The notes: a model not told the origin generated them from the sequence alone. Shown: positions 1 to 9,131, numbered from the stretch's first letter. The stretch: DNA of 64,000 nt from Rhizobium sp. NXC24 (GCF_002944315.1 NZ_CP024311.1:472501-536500), one strand, 5' to 3'. Translations and numbers: made by a program.

Positions 1-169
1 GTCCAGCTCGACGCTGCTTACCAAGATCGGCGTCCTGGGCTTGCTCATATTGATTGCGATGGTGGTGTATTTCGTTGTCGCCTTCCTGATCGGCGGCGTG
101 GATTTAGGCATGGTGCGCCGCAATTTGAAGCGCAAGCCGGCGGAGCCGTTTCGGACGCGGAGGTCGTGA
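1..169 (+). CDS. murJ: MurJ (MviN) lipid II flippase, C-terminal end only
   Basis: An open frame enters from the left edge (first complete codon at base 2) and stops with TGA at 167-169. About 55 residues are visible: one long hydrophobic segment (LLILIAMVVYFVVAFLIGG) followed by a short basic cytoplasmic tail. The call is inferred from context, because in Rhizobium and Sinorhizobium mviN/murJ lies directly upstream of trpS, as here, and MurJ ends in a transmembrane helix. MurJ flips the peptidoglycan precursor lipid II across the inner membrane. The fragment has no diagnostic motif, so another polytopic membrane protein is not excluded. Confidence 0.6.
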   Translation, partial: SSSTLLTKIGVLGLLILIAMVVYFVVAFLIGGVDLGMVRRNLKRKPAEPFRTRRS

Positions 170-252
170 ACGGGGAGTATCAAACTCCTTTACCCCGACC
201 CCTTCCCGCAAGCAGGGCAAGGGGACGATTTTGCCAGATGCGGAGCTTTCCC
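170..252 (+). repeat. degenerate rhizobial intergenic palindrome
   Basis: The gap between murJ and the VOC gene holds a C-rich/G-rich inverted repeat around 199-230 (CCCCTTCCC, 7 nt, GGGCAAGGGG). It looks like the right half of the short palindromes common between rhizobial genes. A second related but diverged hairpin lies at 15351-15370. The family assignment is from memory of such repeats. Confidence 0.35.
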
Positions 253-645
253 ATGCCCCAATCCCTCTTTCTCGTCACCCTCGTCGTCGACGACTACGAT
301 CGCGCCAAGGCCTTCTATTGCGATGCGCTCGGTTTCGATTGCCTACAGGACGAGGCGCAGCCGGAGGGCAAACGCTGGGTCGTCATCAAGCCGAAAGGCG
401 GCGAGGGCGCCGCGCTGCTGCTGGCCCAGGCCGCCGACGAAACGCAGCGTGCCGCAGTCGGCAACCAGACCGGCGGCCGCGTCGGCTTCTTCCTCAAGAC
501 AGATGATTTCGTTCGCGATCATGCCGCGATGAAGGAAAAGGGCGTGCGCTTTCTGGAGGAGCCGCGCCGCGAGGTCTATGGCACGGTGGCGGTCTTTGCC
601 GATCCCTATGGCAACACCTGGGATCTGATCCAGCATTCTTCCTGA
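253..645 (+). CDS. VOC-family (glyoxalase/bleomycin-resistance) protein
   Basis: 130 residues. The start is placed at ATG 253, because upstream codons of the same frame run through the intergenic repeat. The N-terminus (LFLVTLVVDDYDRAKAFY) is the typical first beta-alpha unit of a vicinal oxygen chelate domain, and the C-terminus (VAVFADPYGNTWDLIQ) is the closing metal-side strand with its usual Asp-Pro-x-Gly-Asn turn and a Glu/Asp-type ligand region. Members include glyoxalases, dioxygenases and antibiotic-binding proteins, and the substrate cannot be read from the sequence. It is a lone gene between murJ and trpS. Confidence 0.8.
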   Translation: MPQSLFLVTLVVDDYDRAKAFYCDALGFDCLQDEAQPEGKRWVVIKPKGGEGAALLLAQAADETQRAAVGNQTGGRVGFFLKTDDFVRDHAAMKEKGVRFLEEPRREVYGTVAVFADPYGNTWDLIQHSS

Positions 646-756
646 GACTCTGCCAGATATCCTCTTGATCCCCGGCTGCCCGCCGTGCATAAGCCGCTCG
701 AAACCAAGGGTCGAGCGTCGCTCGCCCGGGCCCTCCACAAGCCTTTTGAGGACGAC

Positions 757-1821
757 ATGACCGAATTCAAGCCGCTCGTATTCTCCGGCGTCCAGCCGAC
801 CGGCAATCTCCATCTCGGCAACTATCTCGGCGCAATCCGCAAGTTCGTGGCCCTACAGGCCAACAACGACTGCATCTACTGCGTCGTCGACATGCATGCG
901 CTGACTGCCCAACTCGTGCATGAGGACATGCCGGGCCAGATCCGTTCGATCACCGCCGCCTTCCTTGCCGCCGGCATCGACCCGGAAAAGCATATCGTCT
1001 TCAACCAGTCCGCCGTGCCGCAGCATGCCGAGCTTGCCTGGATCTTCAACTGCGTCGCCCGCATCGGCTGGATGAACCGCATGACGCAGTTCAAGGACAA
1101 GGCCGGCAAGGACCGCGAGCAGGCCTCCCTCGGCCTCTATGCCTATCCGAGCCTGATGGCGGCGGACATTCTCGTCTACCGCGCGACGCACGTGCCGGTC
1201 GGCGACGACCAGAAGCAGCATCTGGAACTGACCCGCGACATCGCCATGAAGTTCAATCTGGACTACATGGAGCATATCCGCCGCTCAGGCTACGGCATTG
1301 ACATCACTGTCGGTGACGAGCCGGTACATGCCTATTTTCCGATGGTCGAGCCGCTGATCGATGGCCCGGCGCCGCGCGTCATGTCGCTGCGCGACGGCAC
1401 CAAGAAGATGTCGAAATCCGACGCGTCCGACCTGTCGCGCATCAATCTTCTCGACGACGAAGAAAATATCTCGAAGAAGATCCGCAAGGCCAAGACTGAT
1501 CCGGATGGCTTGCCGAGCGAGATCGCAGGCCTTGCCGGCCGGCCGGAAGCCGACAATCTTGTCGGTATCTATGCAGCGCTTGCCGATCGGTCGAAGGCGG
1601 ACATTCTTTCGGAATTCGGCGGCCAGCAGTTCTCGGTCTTCAAGCCGGCGCTGGTCGATCTTGCCGTGCACGTGCTCTCGCCGATCACCGGCGAAATGCG
1701 CCGCCTGATGGCCGATCCCGGCCATATCGATGCCATCCTGCGCGACGGCGGCAACCGTGCGAGAGCCCGCGCCGAAGTGACGATGAAGCAGGTCCGCGAC
1801 ATCATCGGCTTTATCTACTGA
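757..1821 (+). CDS. trpS: tryptophanyl-tRNA synthetase
   Basis: 354 residues, the usual length for a bacterial class Ic enzyme that charges tRNA-Trp in the cytoplasm. The HIGH-type signature is GNLHLGN at about residues 16-22, and the KMSKS loop appears exactly as KKMSKS near residue 216. The start at ATG 757 gives the canonical N-terminus ([16 protein letters not shown]); the in-frame ATG 24 codons upstream would add an unconserved leader. It follows murJ as in other Rhizobiaceae. Confidence 0.97.
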   Translation: MTEFKPLVFSGVQPTGNLHLGNYLGAIRKFVALQANNDCIYCVVDMHALTAQLVHEDMPGQIRSITAAFLAAGIDPEKHIVFNQSAVPQHAELAWIFNCVARIGWMNRMTQFKDKAGKDREQASLGLYAYPSLMAADILVYRATHVPVGDDQKQHLELTRDIAMKFNLDYMEHIRRSGYGIDITVGDEPVHAYFPMVEPLIDGPAPRVMSLRDGTKKMSKSDASDLSRINLLDDEENISKKIRKAKTDPDGLPSEIAGLAGRPEADNLVGIYAALADRSKADILSEFGGQQFSVFKPALVDLAVHVLSPITGEMRRLMADPGHIDAILRDGGNRARARAEVTMKQVRDIIGFIY

Positions 1822-1841
1822 GCCTTTTGGTCTCTTATCGG

Positions 1842-1869
1842 TTGGCGCGCGGCCGCTGCGGCGCGCCAA
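1842..1869. terminator. hairpin between trpS and the PhzF-like gene
   Basis: Perfect 9-bp inverted repeat TTGGCGCGC / GCGCGCCAA with a 10-nt GC-rich loop, 20 nt after the trpS stop. There is no T-tract, so it may be a 3'-end stabilising structure rather than an intrinsic terminator. Confidence 0.4.
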
Positions 1870-1893
1870 GACTAGCGAACGGATGGGCCGGCC

Positions 1894-2736
1894 TTGACTA
1901 TCTTGCGGATTGCCTCCTTTTCGGAAGACGGAGCCGGCGGCAATCCCGCCGGCGTCTTGATTGCCGATGTCCTGCCCGATGCCGCTGAGATGCAGCGCAT
2001 CGCGGCCGACGTCGGTTTCTCCGAGACCGCTTTCGCCTGCCCGGAAGGGCAGGGCTGGAGGGTGCGTTATTTCTCTCCAGAATCGGAAGTTCCATTCTGC
2101 GGTCACGCGACGATCGCCCTTGGAGCGGCCCTTGCGTTGCGGGAGGGCGACGGGATTTTTGCGCTCGCGCTCAATCAGGCCAATATCACTGTCGAGGGGC
2201 ACCGAAATGGCGACGTCCTCACGGCGGCCCTGCAATCGCCGCCCACGCAAAGCAAGGCGCCGACGCCTGAATTGCTGTCGGAGGTGCTGGCGCTGTTCGG
2301 ATATTCGACTGACGATCTGAACCCGGCCATTCCACCCGCGCTTATTCATGGCGGTGCCGATCACTTCATGCTGGCCCTGAAATCCCGCAGGACGCTTGCC
2401 GCAATGACCTACGATCTCGATGCGGGGCGCGCTTTGATGATCCGCGAAGGTTGGATCACGATCCTGCTCGCCTACGCCGAAACGCCGCAACTCTTCCATA
2501 CCCGCAATGCCTTCGCGTCGGGTGGGGTCTATGAAGACCCTGCGACCGGCGCTGCAACCGCAGCCCTCGCTGGATATCTGCGCGACATTGCCTGGCCGCA
2601 TGGCGGGGCCGTCGACATCATCCAGGGTGAGGATATGGGAATGCGTTCTCGCCTGCGTGCCGATATCCCGGCCGCAGTTGGAAGCTCCATCCGAGTATCA
2701 GGTGAGGCGAGGCTTATGGACCCAAAAGCCGGCTGA
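1894..2736 (+). CDS. PhzF-family isomerase/epimerase
   Basis: 280 residues, the normal size for the PhzF/YddE (diaminopimelate-epimerase-like) fold. The start is TTG 1894, since no in-frame ATG or GTG precedes the conserved strand. Family marks are DGAGGNPAGVL near residue 11, the catalytic Glu region GFSETAF near 41, VPFCGHATIALG near 66 and EDPATGAATAAL near 212. PhzF proteins isomerise small acids such as trans-2,3-dihydro-3-hydroxyanthranilate, but most homologues have unknown substrates. There is no phenazine cluster nearby, so a phenazine role is not supported. Confidence 0.85.
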   Translation: MTILRIASFSEDGAGGNPAGVLIADVLPDAAEMQRIAADVGFSETAFACPEGQGWRVRYFSPESEVPFCGHATIALGAALALREGDGIFALALNQANITVEGHRNGDVLTAALQSPPTQSKAPTPELLSEVLALFGYSTDDLNPAIPPALIHGGADHFMLALKSRRTLAAMTYDLDAGRALMIREGWITILLAYAETPQLFHTRNAFASGGVYEDPATGAATAALAGYLRDIAWPHGGAVDIIQGEDMGMRSRLRADIPAAVGSSIRVSGEARLMDPKAG

Positions 2737-2804
2737 GCGGCATCTGTCACCGGGTTCAAAACGGGGCTTGCCATGGCACGGATTTCGATGTCAGACTTGA
2801 TCCC

Positions 2805-3296
2805 ATGGTATCAAAACGTCTCTCACGGCTCGAAGGTCACCGCCGCAAGTTCATGGCGGTCATCGACGGCACTCCCGAATGCCAGCGTGCCGTCCATTAT
2901 GCCGGCCGGCGCGCCAAGAATTCCAACGGCGGCCTTGTGCTCCTCTTTGTGATCCCCGAAGGCGATTTCCAGCAGTGGCTGGGCGTCGAGGAGATCATGC
3001 GGGCCGAAGCGCGCGAGGAGGCCGAGGCGGCAACGGCCAAGGCGGCGCAGATCGTGCGTGAAAATATCGGCATCGATCCGGAGATCGTCATTCGCGAAGG
3101 GGCGGCCGCCGAGCAGATCAATGCGGTGATCGAGGAAGACCGGGACATCGCGTTGCTCGTTCTCGCCGCTGGTTCGGCCAAGGAAGGGCCGGGACCGCTG
3201 GTGTCTTCGATCGCCGGGCGTGCCGCGGCCTTTCCGATCCCCGTGACGGTGCTGCCCGATACGCTGACGAACGAGGAAATCGACGCGCTGAGCTAA
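2805..3296 (+). CDS. universal stress protein (UspA family)
   Basis: 163 residues with a single Usp domain: a first strand FMAVIDGTPECQRAV, a central Glu/Ala-rich helix, a strand with IVIREGAAAEQI, and the C-terminal VLAAGSAKEGPGPLVSSIAGRA, a variant of the nucleotide-binding G-2x-G-9x-G(S/T) motif. Such cytoplasmic proteins bind ATP or AMP and are induced by starvation or oxidative stress. It is a single-gene unit between the PhzF-like gene and nfuA. A start 16 codons further in, at MAVIDG, is possible but less likely. Confidence 0.85.
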   Translation: MVSKRLSRLEGHRRKFMAVIDGTPECQRAVHYAGRRAKNSNGGLVLLFVIPEGDFQQWLGVEEIMRAEAREEAEAATAKAAQIVRENIGIDPEIVIREGAAAEQINAVIEEDRDIALLVLAAGSAKEGPGPLVSSIAGRAAAFPIPVTVLPDTLTNEEIDALS

Positions 3297-3358
3297 GTTT
3301 TTGGGCCTAATTCTTGAGAATCAGTCTCTTGAATAGCGCGGCCAAAAAGCCTATTTTC

Positions 3359-3375
3359 TTTTGAAATATTCTAAA
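3359..3375 (+). promoter_or_regulatory. Irr-type iron control element (ICE) upstream of nfuA
   Basis: TTTTGAA-ATA-TTCTAAA matches the rhizobial Irr operator TTTAGAA-N3-TTCTAAA at every defined position except one. It is centred about 63 bp before the nfuA start, in the 133-bp gap after the stress-protein gene. Irr is the haem-sensing Fur-family regulator of iron and Fe-S genes in Rhizobiales. The match is seen directly; regulation is inferred. Confidence 0.7.
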
Positions 3376-3429
3376 GTCGGACACGACAGACGTGGTACGG
3401 GGCTTCGGTCTCGCCGCATGGAGATCAAG

Positions 3430-3996
3430 ATGTTCATTCAGACCGAAGCGACGCCGAACCCCGCAACTCTGAAGTTCCTGCCGGGCAAGGTGGTGATGGA
3501 AAACGGCACGGCCGAATTCCGCAACGCCGAAGAAGCGGAAGCCTCGCCGCTCGCTGCCCGCATCTTCGATGTACCCGGCGTTAGCGGCGTCTATTTCGGC
3601 TACGACTTCATCTCCGTCTCCAAGGAGAACCAGGAATGGCAGCATCTGAAGCCCGCCATCCTCGGTTCGATCATGGAGCATTTCATGTCCGGCAAGCCGG
3701 TCATGGGCGAAAGCTCGGTTCTTTCCGAAGCACAGGACGCCGGCGGTGAGTTCTTCGACGAAGGCGACGAATCGATCGTGCTGACCATCAAGGAATTGCT
3801 CGAGACCCGCGTTCGTCCGGCTGTTGCCCAGGATGGCGGCGATATCACCTTCCGCGGCTTTCGTGACGGCAAGGTCTACCTCAACATGAAGGGATCCTGC
3901 TCCGGTTGCCCGTCGTCTACCGCGACGTTGAAGCATGGCATACAGAATCTGCTGCGCCATTTCGTCCCGGAAGTGCAGGAAGTCGAAGCCGTCTAA
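3430..3996 (+). CDS. nfuA: NfuA/NifU-like iron-sulfur cluster scaffold
   Basis: 188 residues. The start is at ATG 3430 (MFIQTEATPNPATLKFLPG), the usual N-terminus; 23 upstream in-frame codons run through the promoter region. An N-terminal Nfu_N domain (about 1-90) is followed by a C-terminal NifU domain whose GSCSGCPSS motif supplies Cys157 and Cys160, the ligands of the shared 4Fe-4S cluster. Nfu proteins carry Fe-S clusters to apo-enzymes such as aconitase and lipoyl synthase. The iron box upstream suggests iron-dependent control. A dispersed hairpin repeat follows directly after the stop. Confidence 0.93.
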   Translation: MFIQTEATPNPATLKFLPGKVVMENGTAEFRNAEEAEASPLAARIFDVPGVSGVYFGYDFISVSKENQEWQHLKPAILGSIMEHFMSGKPVMGESSVLSEAQDAGGEFFDEGDESIVLTIKELLETRVRPAVAQDGGDITFRGFRDGKVYLNMKGSCSGCPSSTATLKHGIQNLLRHFVPEVQEVEAV

Positions 3997-4046
3997 GCAT
4001 GGTCCCCAAACATGCGCAGCGGTTTTTGGATAAGATTGTGCAAAAA
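3997..4046. repeat. dispersed hairpin repeat, copy A
   Basis: About 50 bp directly after nfuA with the pattern GCATGGTCCCCAAAC, spacer, GCGGTTTTTGGATAAGATT. It aligns with copies at 23649-23700 and 30085-30135. The arms form a weak hairpin here (CCAAA / TTTGG). Confidence 0.6.
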
Positions 4047-4120
4047 CAGATTTTGGAGTGCAGTGACGGTTTGAAGCTAATTCACTGCGCTTCAAGTTTG
4101 GCCTTTTCGGAAAAATTGTG

Positions 4121-4777
4121 ATGATCGTACTGGCGCTCGACACGGCAGGTGTGGATTGCGCTGCCGCTGTGTATGATAGTGGCAGTGATTCTGTGATCGG
4201 GGAGGTCACGGAAACGATCGGGCGAGGGCATGCCGAACATTTGATGGATGTTGTCGACCGGGCGCTGGCTGAAGCCGATATAGCGCTCGCGGCAGTGGAG
4301 CGTATGGTCGTGACCGTCGGTCCCGGCTCGTTCACCGGCATCCGCATTGGCGTTGCAGCCGCCCGCGGTTTCGCGCTTTCCCTGAACATTCCCGCCGTTG
4401 GCGTCACGACCCTCGAGGTCATGGCCGCCGCCGCTCGGGAAACGAATCCGGGTAAATCGGTTCTGGCCGCAATCGACGCCAAGCGCGAGGAGATCTATCT
4501 CCAGTCCTTCGATGCCGATGGCCATCCGCTGGATGAGGCGCGCGCCGTGACGATCGATGAAGCGCGTGCGATATCAGATGCTTTCGACGGTGTCGTCACC
4601 GGCTCGGCTGTTGCCCGGCTCAGCGACTCTCCGCCGGCGGCGCGGCCGGATGCTTTTCCGATTGCCACCGTCGCCCGGCTGGGCGCTGCCAAACCTGTCA
4701 GCGAAAAGCCGAAGCCGCTTTATCTTCGCGGACCCGACGCCAGACCGCAGGCAGGGTACGCAGTCGCCAGGGTATAA
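4121..4777 (+). CDS. tsaB: tRNA threonylcarbamoyladenosine protein TsaB
   Basis: 218 residues. An ATG at 4121 is preceded directly by an in-frame GTG at 4118; ATG is preferred. The ASKHA fold is visible in the N-terminal LALDTAGVDCAAAVY, the central GPGSFTGIRIGVAAARGFA typical of TsaB/YeaZ, and a later DAKREEIYLQ. TsaB is the non-catalytic partner that stabilises TsaD in making t6A37 of ANN-decoding tRNAs. It is followed 2 nt later by rimI, a pairing seen in many bacteria. Confidence 0.93.
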   Translation: MIVLALDTAGVDCAAAVYDSGSDSVIGEVTETIGRGHAEHLMDVVDRALAEADIALAAVERMVVTVGPGSFTGIRIGVAAARGFALSLNIPAVGVTTLEVMAAAARETNPGKSVLAAIDAKREEIYLQSFDADGHPLDEARAVTIDEARAISDAFDGVVTGSAVARLSDSPPAARPDAFPIATVARLGAAKPVSEKPKPLYLRGPDARPQAGYAVARV

Positions 4778-4779
4778 TC

Positions 4780-5274
4780 ATGCTGGAATCCTATCTCACC
4801 CTGAAAGCCGAATACGAGATCGTTCCGATGCAGTTGCAGGATTGTGCCGAGGTGGCTGCGCTGCATGGCGAACGGTTTTCACGGGTTTGGGACGATAGCG
4901 AGTTTCAAAATCTCCTGTCGCAGGACACGACCTTCGGCTTTGTCGCGCGCCAGACCAACGCCATCCTGAAAAAGCCGCTTCCCGGCTTCGTTCTGGCGCG
5001 GCAGGCGGCGGGTGAAGCGGAAATCCTGACAGTTGCCGTCAACGCCAAACTTGGCCGCTCCGGCCTCGGCTGGCGGCTGATGCAGGCGGCGTTGCGCGAG
5101 GCGCGCAACCGCGGCGGCGAAACCATGTTCCTGGAGGTCGATGGCGGCAATCAGCCGGCGCTCGGTCTCTACCGCAAGCTCGGTTTCGAAACGGTCGGCG
5201 AACGCAGGGCCTATTATGTCGACGAAAACGGCGCGAAATCGACGGCGCTTGTCATGCGCCGTGTTCTTCGCTAG
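4780..5274 (+). CDS. rimI: ribosomal-protein S18 alanine N-acetyltransferase RimI
   Basis: 164-residue GNAT protein. The acetyl-CoA loop is LGRSGLGWRLMQAALREARNRGGETMFLEV, with the Q/R-x-x-G-x-G/A pattern around residue 90, followed by NQPALGLYRKLGFETVGERRAYY, the closing GNAT motif. RimI acetylates the N-terminal Ala of ribosomal protein S18 and, in some bacteria, other proteins. It lies 2 nt after tsaB, so the two are co-transcribed, and the Fur-family gene mur follows 38 nt later. Confidence 0.88.
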   Translation: MLESYLTLKAEYEIVPMQLQDCAEVAALHGERFSRVWDDSEFQNLLSQDTTFGFVARQTNAILKKPLPGFVLARQAAGEAEILTVAVNAKLGRSGLGWRLMQAALREARNRGGETMFLEVDGGNQPALGLYRKLGFETVGERRAYYVDENGAKSTALVMRRVLR

Positions 5275-5312
5275 TCCGTTGTCCTAGACGAATAGACCGA
5301 AGACCGTATTCA

Positions 5313-5741
5313 ATGACCGATCCCGTAAAATCCCTTGAGGAGCTTTGCGCCGAGCGCGGCATGCGCATGACGGAGCAACGGCGGGTCATTGCGCGCATCA
5401 TCGAGAGTTCGGAAGATCATCCCGACGTCGAAGAGCTGCACCGCCGCTCCGTGAAGGTGGATGCGAAGATCTCGATTTCGACGGTTTACCGCACCGTAAA
5501 GCTTTTCGAGGATGCCGGCATCATCGAGCGCCATGACTTCCGTGACGGGCGTTCGCGGTACGAAACCGTGCCGGAAGAGCATCACGATCACCTGATCGAC
5601 CTGAAGAGCGGCGAAGTGATCGAATTCCACTCGCCGGAGATCGAGGCGCTGCAGGAGCGCATTGCCCGCGAACACGGTTTCAAGCTCGTCGACCATCGGC
5701 TGGAGCTCTACGGTATTCCGCTGAACAAGGACGAACGCTGA
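5313..5741 (+). CDS. mur: Fur-family regulator, rhizobial manganese regulator Mur
   Basis: 142 residues. The winged-helix domain covers about 1-85 (MTEQRRVIARIIE, ISISTVYRTVKLFEDAGII) and the dimerisation domain carries the HHDHLIDLKSGEVIEFHSPEIE metal-site region. In Rhizobium leguminosarum and Sinorhizobium the Fur orthologue in this position acts as Mur, an Mn(II)-dependent repressor of sitABCD or mntH, while global iron control is by RirA and Irr. The HHDH metal site is present and there is no C-terminal CxxC pair. The Mur role is from family knowledge; the sequence alone says only Fur family. Confidence 0.88.
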   Translation: MTDPVKSLEELCAERGMRMTEQRRVIARIIESSEDHPDVEELHRRSVKVDAKISISTVYRTVKLFEDAGIIERHDFRDGRSRYETVPEEHHDHLIDLKSGEVIEFHSPEIEALQERIAREHGFKLVDHRLELYGIPLNKDER

Positions 5742-5771
5742 AGTGGCGGCGGTCGTGCGGGAGCGGATGAT

Positions 5772-6569
5772 TTGATAACCTGGCTGCGCGTCGGCTGTGC
5801 CGTCTTTGTCATCTGCGTTGTCAGCCTCGTCCTGCTGCCGCTGCAGATTCTTTGCCTGCGCTTCGATTGGAAGCCCAGGCGCTATCTGCCGCGCTACTGG
5901 CATCGCATCATTTGCCATTGCCTTGGCGTCCGCATCCACATTGTCGGAGAGCTTGAGCGTCGCCGGCCGCTGATGCTGGCTGCGAACCACGCTTCCTGGC
6001 TCGATATTCTGGTGCTTTCCGCAGTTGCCGACGTCGCCTTCATCGCAAAATCGGAAGTGCGGGACTGGCCGATCTTCGGACTCTTCGCCCAATGGCAGAA
6101 GAGCGTGTTCATCGAACGCGAGCAGAAGCGCAAGACCGGCGACCAAGTGAGCGAGATCGCCGAGCGCATGGCCGATGGCGAGATCATGGTGCTGTTTCCG
6201 GAAGGCACGACCTCGGACGGCAACCGTCTGCTCGAGGTCAAATCCTCGTTGTTCGGCGCAGCCGCCGCCGCTTTGCCGAAGACGCCGGATGCCGTCGTTC
6301 ACGTCCAGCCGGTCGCGGTTGCCTATACCCGGGTTCATGGCGTCGCCATGGGCCGTTATTATCGCCCTATCGCGGCTTGGCCTGGTGACATCGAGCTGGT
6401 GCCGCATCTGAAGGGCATCTTTGCCTGCGGGGCCATCGATGTCGATGTCTGCTTCGGCGAGGCGGTGGATTATCGCGCCGACACCAACCGCAAGGAGGTC
6501 AGCGCCACCGTGGCGCGGCGCATCCGCGCCATGCTGGCGAGCCGGCTGCTCGGCCGCGAGATTGCCTGA
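5772..6569 (+). CDS. olsA: PlsC-family O-acyltransferase, probable lyso-ornithine-lipid acyltransferase OlsA
   Basis: 265 residues from a TTG start at 5772. An N-terminal membrane segment (about 5-25) is followed by the acyltransferase signature NHASWLD (NHx4D) near residue 73 and FPEGTT near 143, the acyl-acceptor motif. PlsC-like enzymes move acyl chains from acyl-ACP to lysolipids at the inner membrane. As I recall, the gene in this place in Sinorhizobium meliloti, just before miaB, is olsA, which completes ornithine lipid. On sequence alone a lysophosphatidate acyltransferase is equally possible, so the specific role rests on gene order. Confidence 0.72.
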   Translation: MITWLRVGCAVFVICVVSLVLLPLQILCLRFDWKPRRYLPRYWHRIICHCLGVRIHIVGELERRRPLMLAANHASWLDILVLSAVADVAFIAKSEVRDWPIFGLFAQWQKSVFIEREQKRKTGDQVSEIAERMADGEIMVLFPEGTTSDGNRLLEVKSSLFGAAAAALPKTPDAVVHVQPVAVAYTRVHGVAMGRYYRPIAAWPGDIELVPHLKGIFACGAIDVDVCFGEAVDYRADTNRKEVSATVARRIRAMLASRLLGREIA

Positions 6570-6629
6570 TATTCCGGCGATTTTAACTTTTTCATTTTCT
6601 CAGGAAGCAAAAGCCACTACATAGCGGCC

Positions 6630-8042
6630 ATGACCAAGGACAGTGCACTTCTCGACGCCCCGCAGCCCAATGTTTTAGAGATTGGGATGCGCGATGGCTC
6701 CAACAGCCGTAAGGTTTTCATCAAGACCTACGGCTGCCAGATGAATGTCTACGACTCGACACGGATGAGCGATGCGCTCGCCCGTGATGGCTATGAGCCG
6801 ACCGAGGACATGGAAGAAGCCGATCTCGTCCTGCTGAACACTTGCCACATCCGCGAGAAGGCAGCTGAAAAGGTTTATTCGGCACTCGGGCGCCTGCGCG
6901 AGATGAAGAAGCGCAAGGCCGCCGATGGCCGCGACATGATGATCGGCGTCACCGGCTGCGTCGCCCAGGCCGAGGGCGAGGAAATCCTCCGCCGCGCGCC
7001 CGCTGTCGACGTCGTCATCGGCCCGCAGACCTATCATCGCCTGCCGGACGCGCTGCGCCGCGCCAAGGAAGGCGAGCGCGTGGTCGATACGGAATATGCG
7101 ATCGAAGACAAGTTCGAACATCTGCCGATCGCCGAGAGCACCAAAATTCGCGCCCGAGGTGTCACCGCCTTTCTGACCGTGCAGGAGGGCTGCGATAAGT
7201 TCTGCACCTTCTGCGTCGTTCCCTATACGCGCGGCTCCGAAGTCTCCCGTCCGGTCGCCCAGATCGTCGAGGAAGCGCAAAAACTTGTGGATGGCGGTGT
7301 GCGCGAAATCACGCTGCTTGGCCAGAATGTCAATGCCTGGCACGGAACCGGGCCGAAGGGCGAAGCCTGGAGTCTCGGCGACTTGCTCTACCTGCTGGCT
7401 GAAATCCCGGGCCTTGCCCGGCTGCGCTATACCACCAGCCATCCGCGCGACATGGACGACCGGTTGATTGCGGCCCATCGCGATTTGCGCACCTTGATGC
7501 CCTATCTCCATCTGCCGGTTCAATCCGGTTCCGACCGCATCCTCAAAGCGATGAATCGGCGGCACACGGCGGCGGAATATCTCGCTTTGATCGAAAAAAT
7601 CCGTGCGGCACGGCCGGATATCGCCCTTTCGGGTGATTTCATTGTCGGTTTCCCGGGGGAGACAGAGCAGGATTTTGCGGATACACTTCGTCTTGTGGAG
7701 GAGGTGAACTATGCGCAAGCCTTCTCGTTTAAATATTCGACGCGCCCTGGAACGCCGGGTGCGGAATTGAAGGGCCAAGTGCCGGAAGAGATCAAGGCGG
7801 AACGACTGGAACGATTGCAGGCGCTGCTTTTGAAGCAGCAGCACGCTTTCGCTGACGCCTGTGTCGGCAAGGTGGTCGATATACTGCTGGAGAAGCCGGG
7901 CCGCATGCCGGGTCAGTTGATCGGCCGATCTCCTTGGCTGCAATCTGTGAATGTTGATGCAAAAGCATCGCAAATCGGTGACATTATCAATGTACGAATC
8001 ATCGGAACCAGCACGAACAGCCTTTTTGCTGAGTTGCTTTAG
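6630..8042 (+). CDS. miaB: tRNA-2-methylthio-N6-dimethylallyladenosine synthase MiaB
   Basis: 470-residue radical-SAM methylthiotransferase. The N-terminal UPF0004 domain holds three cluster cysteines ([23 protein letters not shown]). The radical-SAM cluster is Cys188, Cys192, Cys195 in [13 protein letters not shown] domain ends the protein. MiaB methylthiolates i6A37 of tRNAs reading UNN codons. A roughly 20-residue N-terminal extension before KVFIKTYG is typical of the rhizobial protein. It starts the miaB-phoH-ybeY-corC-lnt run, the same order as in E. coli. Confidence 0.96.
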   Translation: MTKDSALLDAPQPNVLEIGMRDGSNSRKVFIKTYGCQMNVYDSTRMSDALARDGYEPTEDMEEADLVLLNTCHIREKAAEKVYSALGRLREMKKRKAADGRDMMIGVTGCVAQAEGEEILRRAPAVDVVIGPQTYHRLPDALRRAKEGERVVDTEYAIEDKFEHLPIAESTKIRARGVTAFLTVQEGCDKFCTFCVVPYTRGSEVSRPVAQIVEEAQKLVDGGVREITLLGQNVNAWHGTGPKGEAWSLGDLLYLLAEIPGLARLRYTTSHPRDMDDRLIAAHRDLRTLMPYLHLPVQSGSDRILKAMNRRHTAAEYLALIEKIRAARPDIALSGDFIVGFPGETEQDFADTLRLVEEVNYAQAFSFKYSTRPGTPGAELKGQVPEEIKAERLERLQALLLKQQHAFADACVGKVVDILLEKPGRMPGQLIGRSPWLQSVNVDAKASQIGDIINVRIIGTSTNSLFAELL

Positions 8043-8072
8043 GTTCCGGACCAGGCAAAGGAGCCGGACCGC

Positions 8073-9131
8073 TTGAACGGACAGGAATTGGTTTCTTCTT
8101 CATCGCGCCAGCCACGCACCGCGAGCGACGCCAATCACTTCATCCTGACGTTCGAGAACAATCGGTTCGCCAGCGAACTTTTCGGACAGTTCGATCAGAA
8201 TTTGAAGCTGCTCGAAGAGCGTCTGGGCATCGACGCACGCGCACGCGGCAATTCCGTCATTATCACGGGTGATGTGCTGGCCACCAACCAGGCGCGCCGC
8301 ACGCTCGATTATCTCTATGACAAGCTGCAGAAAGGTGGGAATGTGGAGCGCTCCGACGTGGAAGGAGCAATCCGCATGGCGGTTGCCGCCGATGACCAAC
8401 TGACGCTGCCGACGATGGAGAAAAAAGCCAAGCTGACGATGGCGCAGATTTCGACGCGCAAGAAGACGATCATCGCGCGCACGCCGACGCAGGACGCCTA
8501 TATCAGGGCGATGGACCGTTCCGAGATGGTTTTCGGCGTCGGTCCGGCCGGTACGGGCAAGACCTATCTCGCCGTTGCCCACGCCGCTCAGCTTTTGGAG
8601 CGCGGCGCGGTCGAGAAGATCATCCTGTCGCGCCCGGCCGTCGAAGCCGGCGAGCGTCTTGGCTTCCTGCCCGGCGATATGAAGGAGAAGGTCGACCCCT
8701 ATCTCCGCCCGCTCTATGATGCGCTCTACGACATGATGCCGGGCGACAAGGTCGAACGCGCCATCACCGCTGGCGTCATCGAAATCGCTCCGCTCGCCTT
8801 CATGCGTGGTCGCACGCTTGCCAACGCCGCCGTCATCCTCGACGAGGCGCAGAATACCACCTCGATGCAGATGAAGATGTTCCTGACGCGTCTCGGTGAG
8901 AATTCGCGCATGATCATCACCGGCGACCCCAGCCAGATCGACCTGCCGCGCGGTGTCAAATCCGGCCTGGTGGAGGCCTTGCAGCTCCTGAACGACGTCG
9001 AAGGTATAACCATCGTGCGCTTCAAGGACACAGACGTCGTCCGTCATCCCTTGGTGGCGCGCATCGTCAGGGCTTACGACTCGAACTACCTCGCCCCCGT
9101 CGCTGGTGGTGAGGCCGATCCGCAGATCTGA
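8073..9131 (+). CDS. phoH: PhoH-like ATPase (YbeZ)
   Basis: 352 residues from TTG 8073, with AAAGGAG 8 nt upstream. A KH-like N-terminal region (about 20-110) precedes a P-loop ATPase: Walker [11 protein letters not shown] near residues 157-166 and Walker B-type [10 protein letters not shown] near 253. YbeZ/PhoH partners the endoribonuclease YbeY in rRNA maturation and ribosome quality control. Its TGA overlaps the ybeY ATG by one base, implying translational coupling. Confidence 0.93.
   Translation: MNGQELVSSSSRQPRTASDANHFILTFENNRFASELFGQFDQNLKLLEERLGIDARARGNSVIITGDVLATNQARRTLDYLYDKLQKGGNVERSDVEGAIRMAVAADDQLTLPTMEKKAKLTMAQISTRKKTIIARTPTQDAYIRAMDRSEMVFGVGPAGTGKTYLAVAHAAQLLERGAVEKIILSRPAVEAGERLGFLPGDMKEKVDPYLRPLYDALYDMMPGDKVERAITAGVIEIAPLAFMRGRTLANAAVILDEAQNTTSMQMKMFLTRLGENSRMIITGDPSQIDLPRGVKSGLVEALQLLNDVEGITIVRFKDTDVVRHPLVARIVRAYDSNYLAPVAGGEADPQI

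Noticed and set aside
1285..2601. 438-codon antisense frame over trpS and the PhzF-like gene
   Set aside because: It spans two well-supported sense genes and the hairpin between them; no domain seen.
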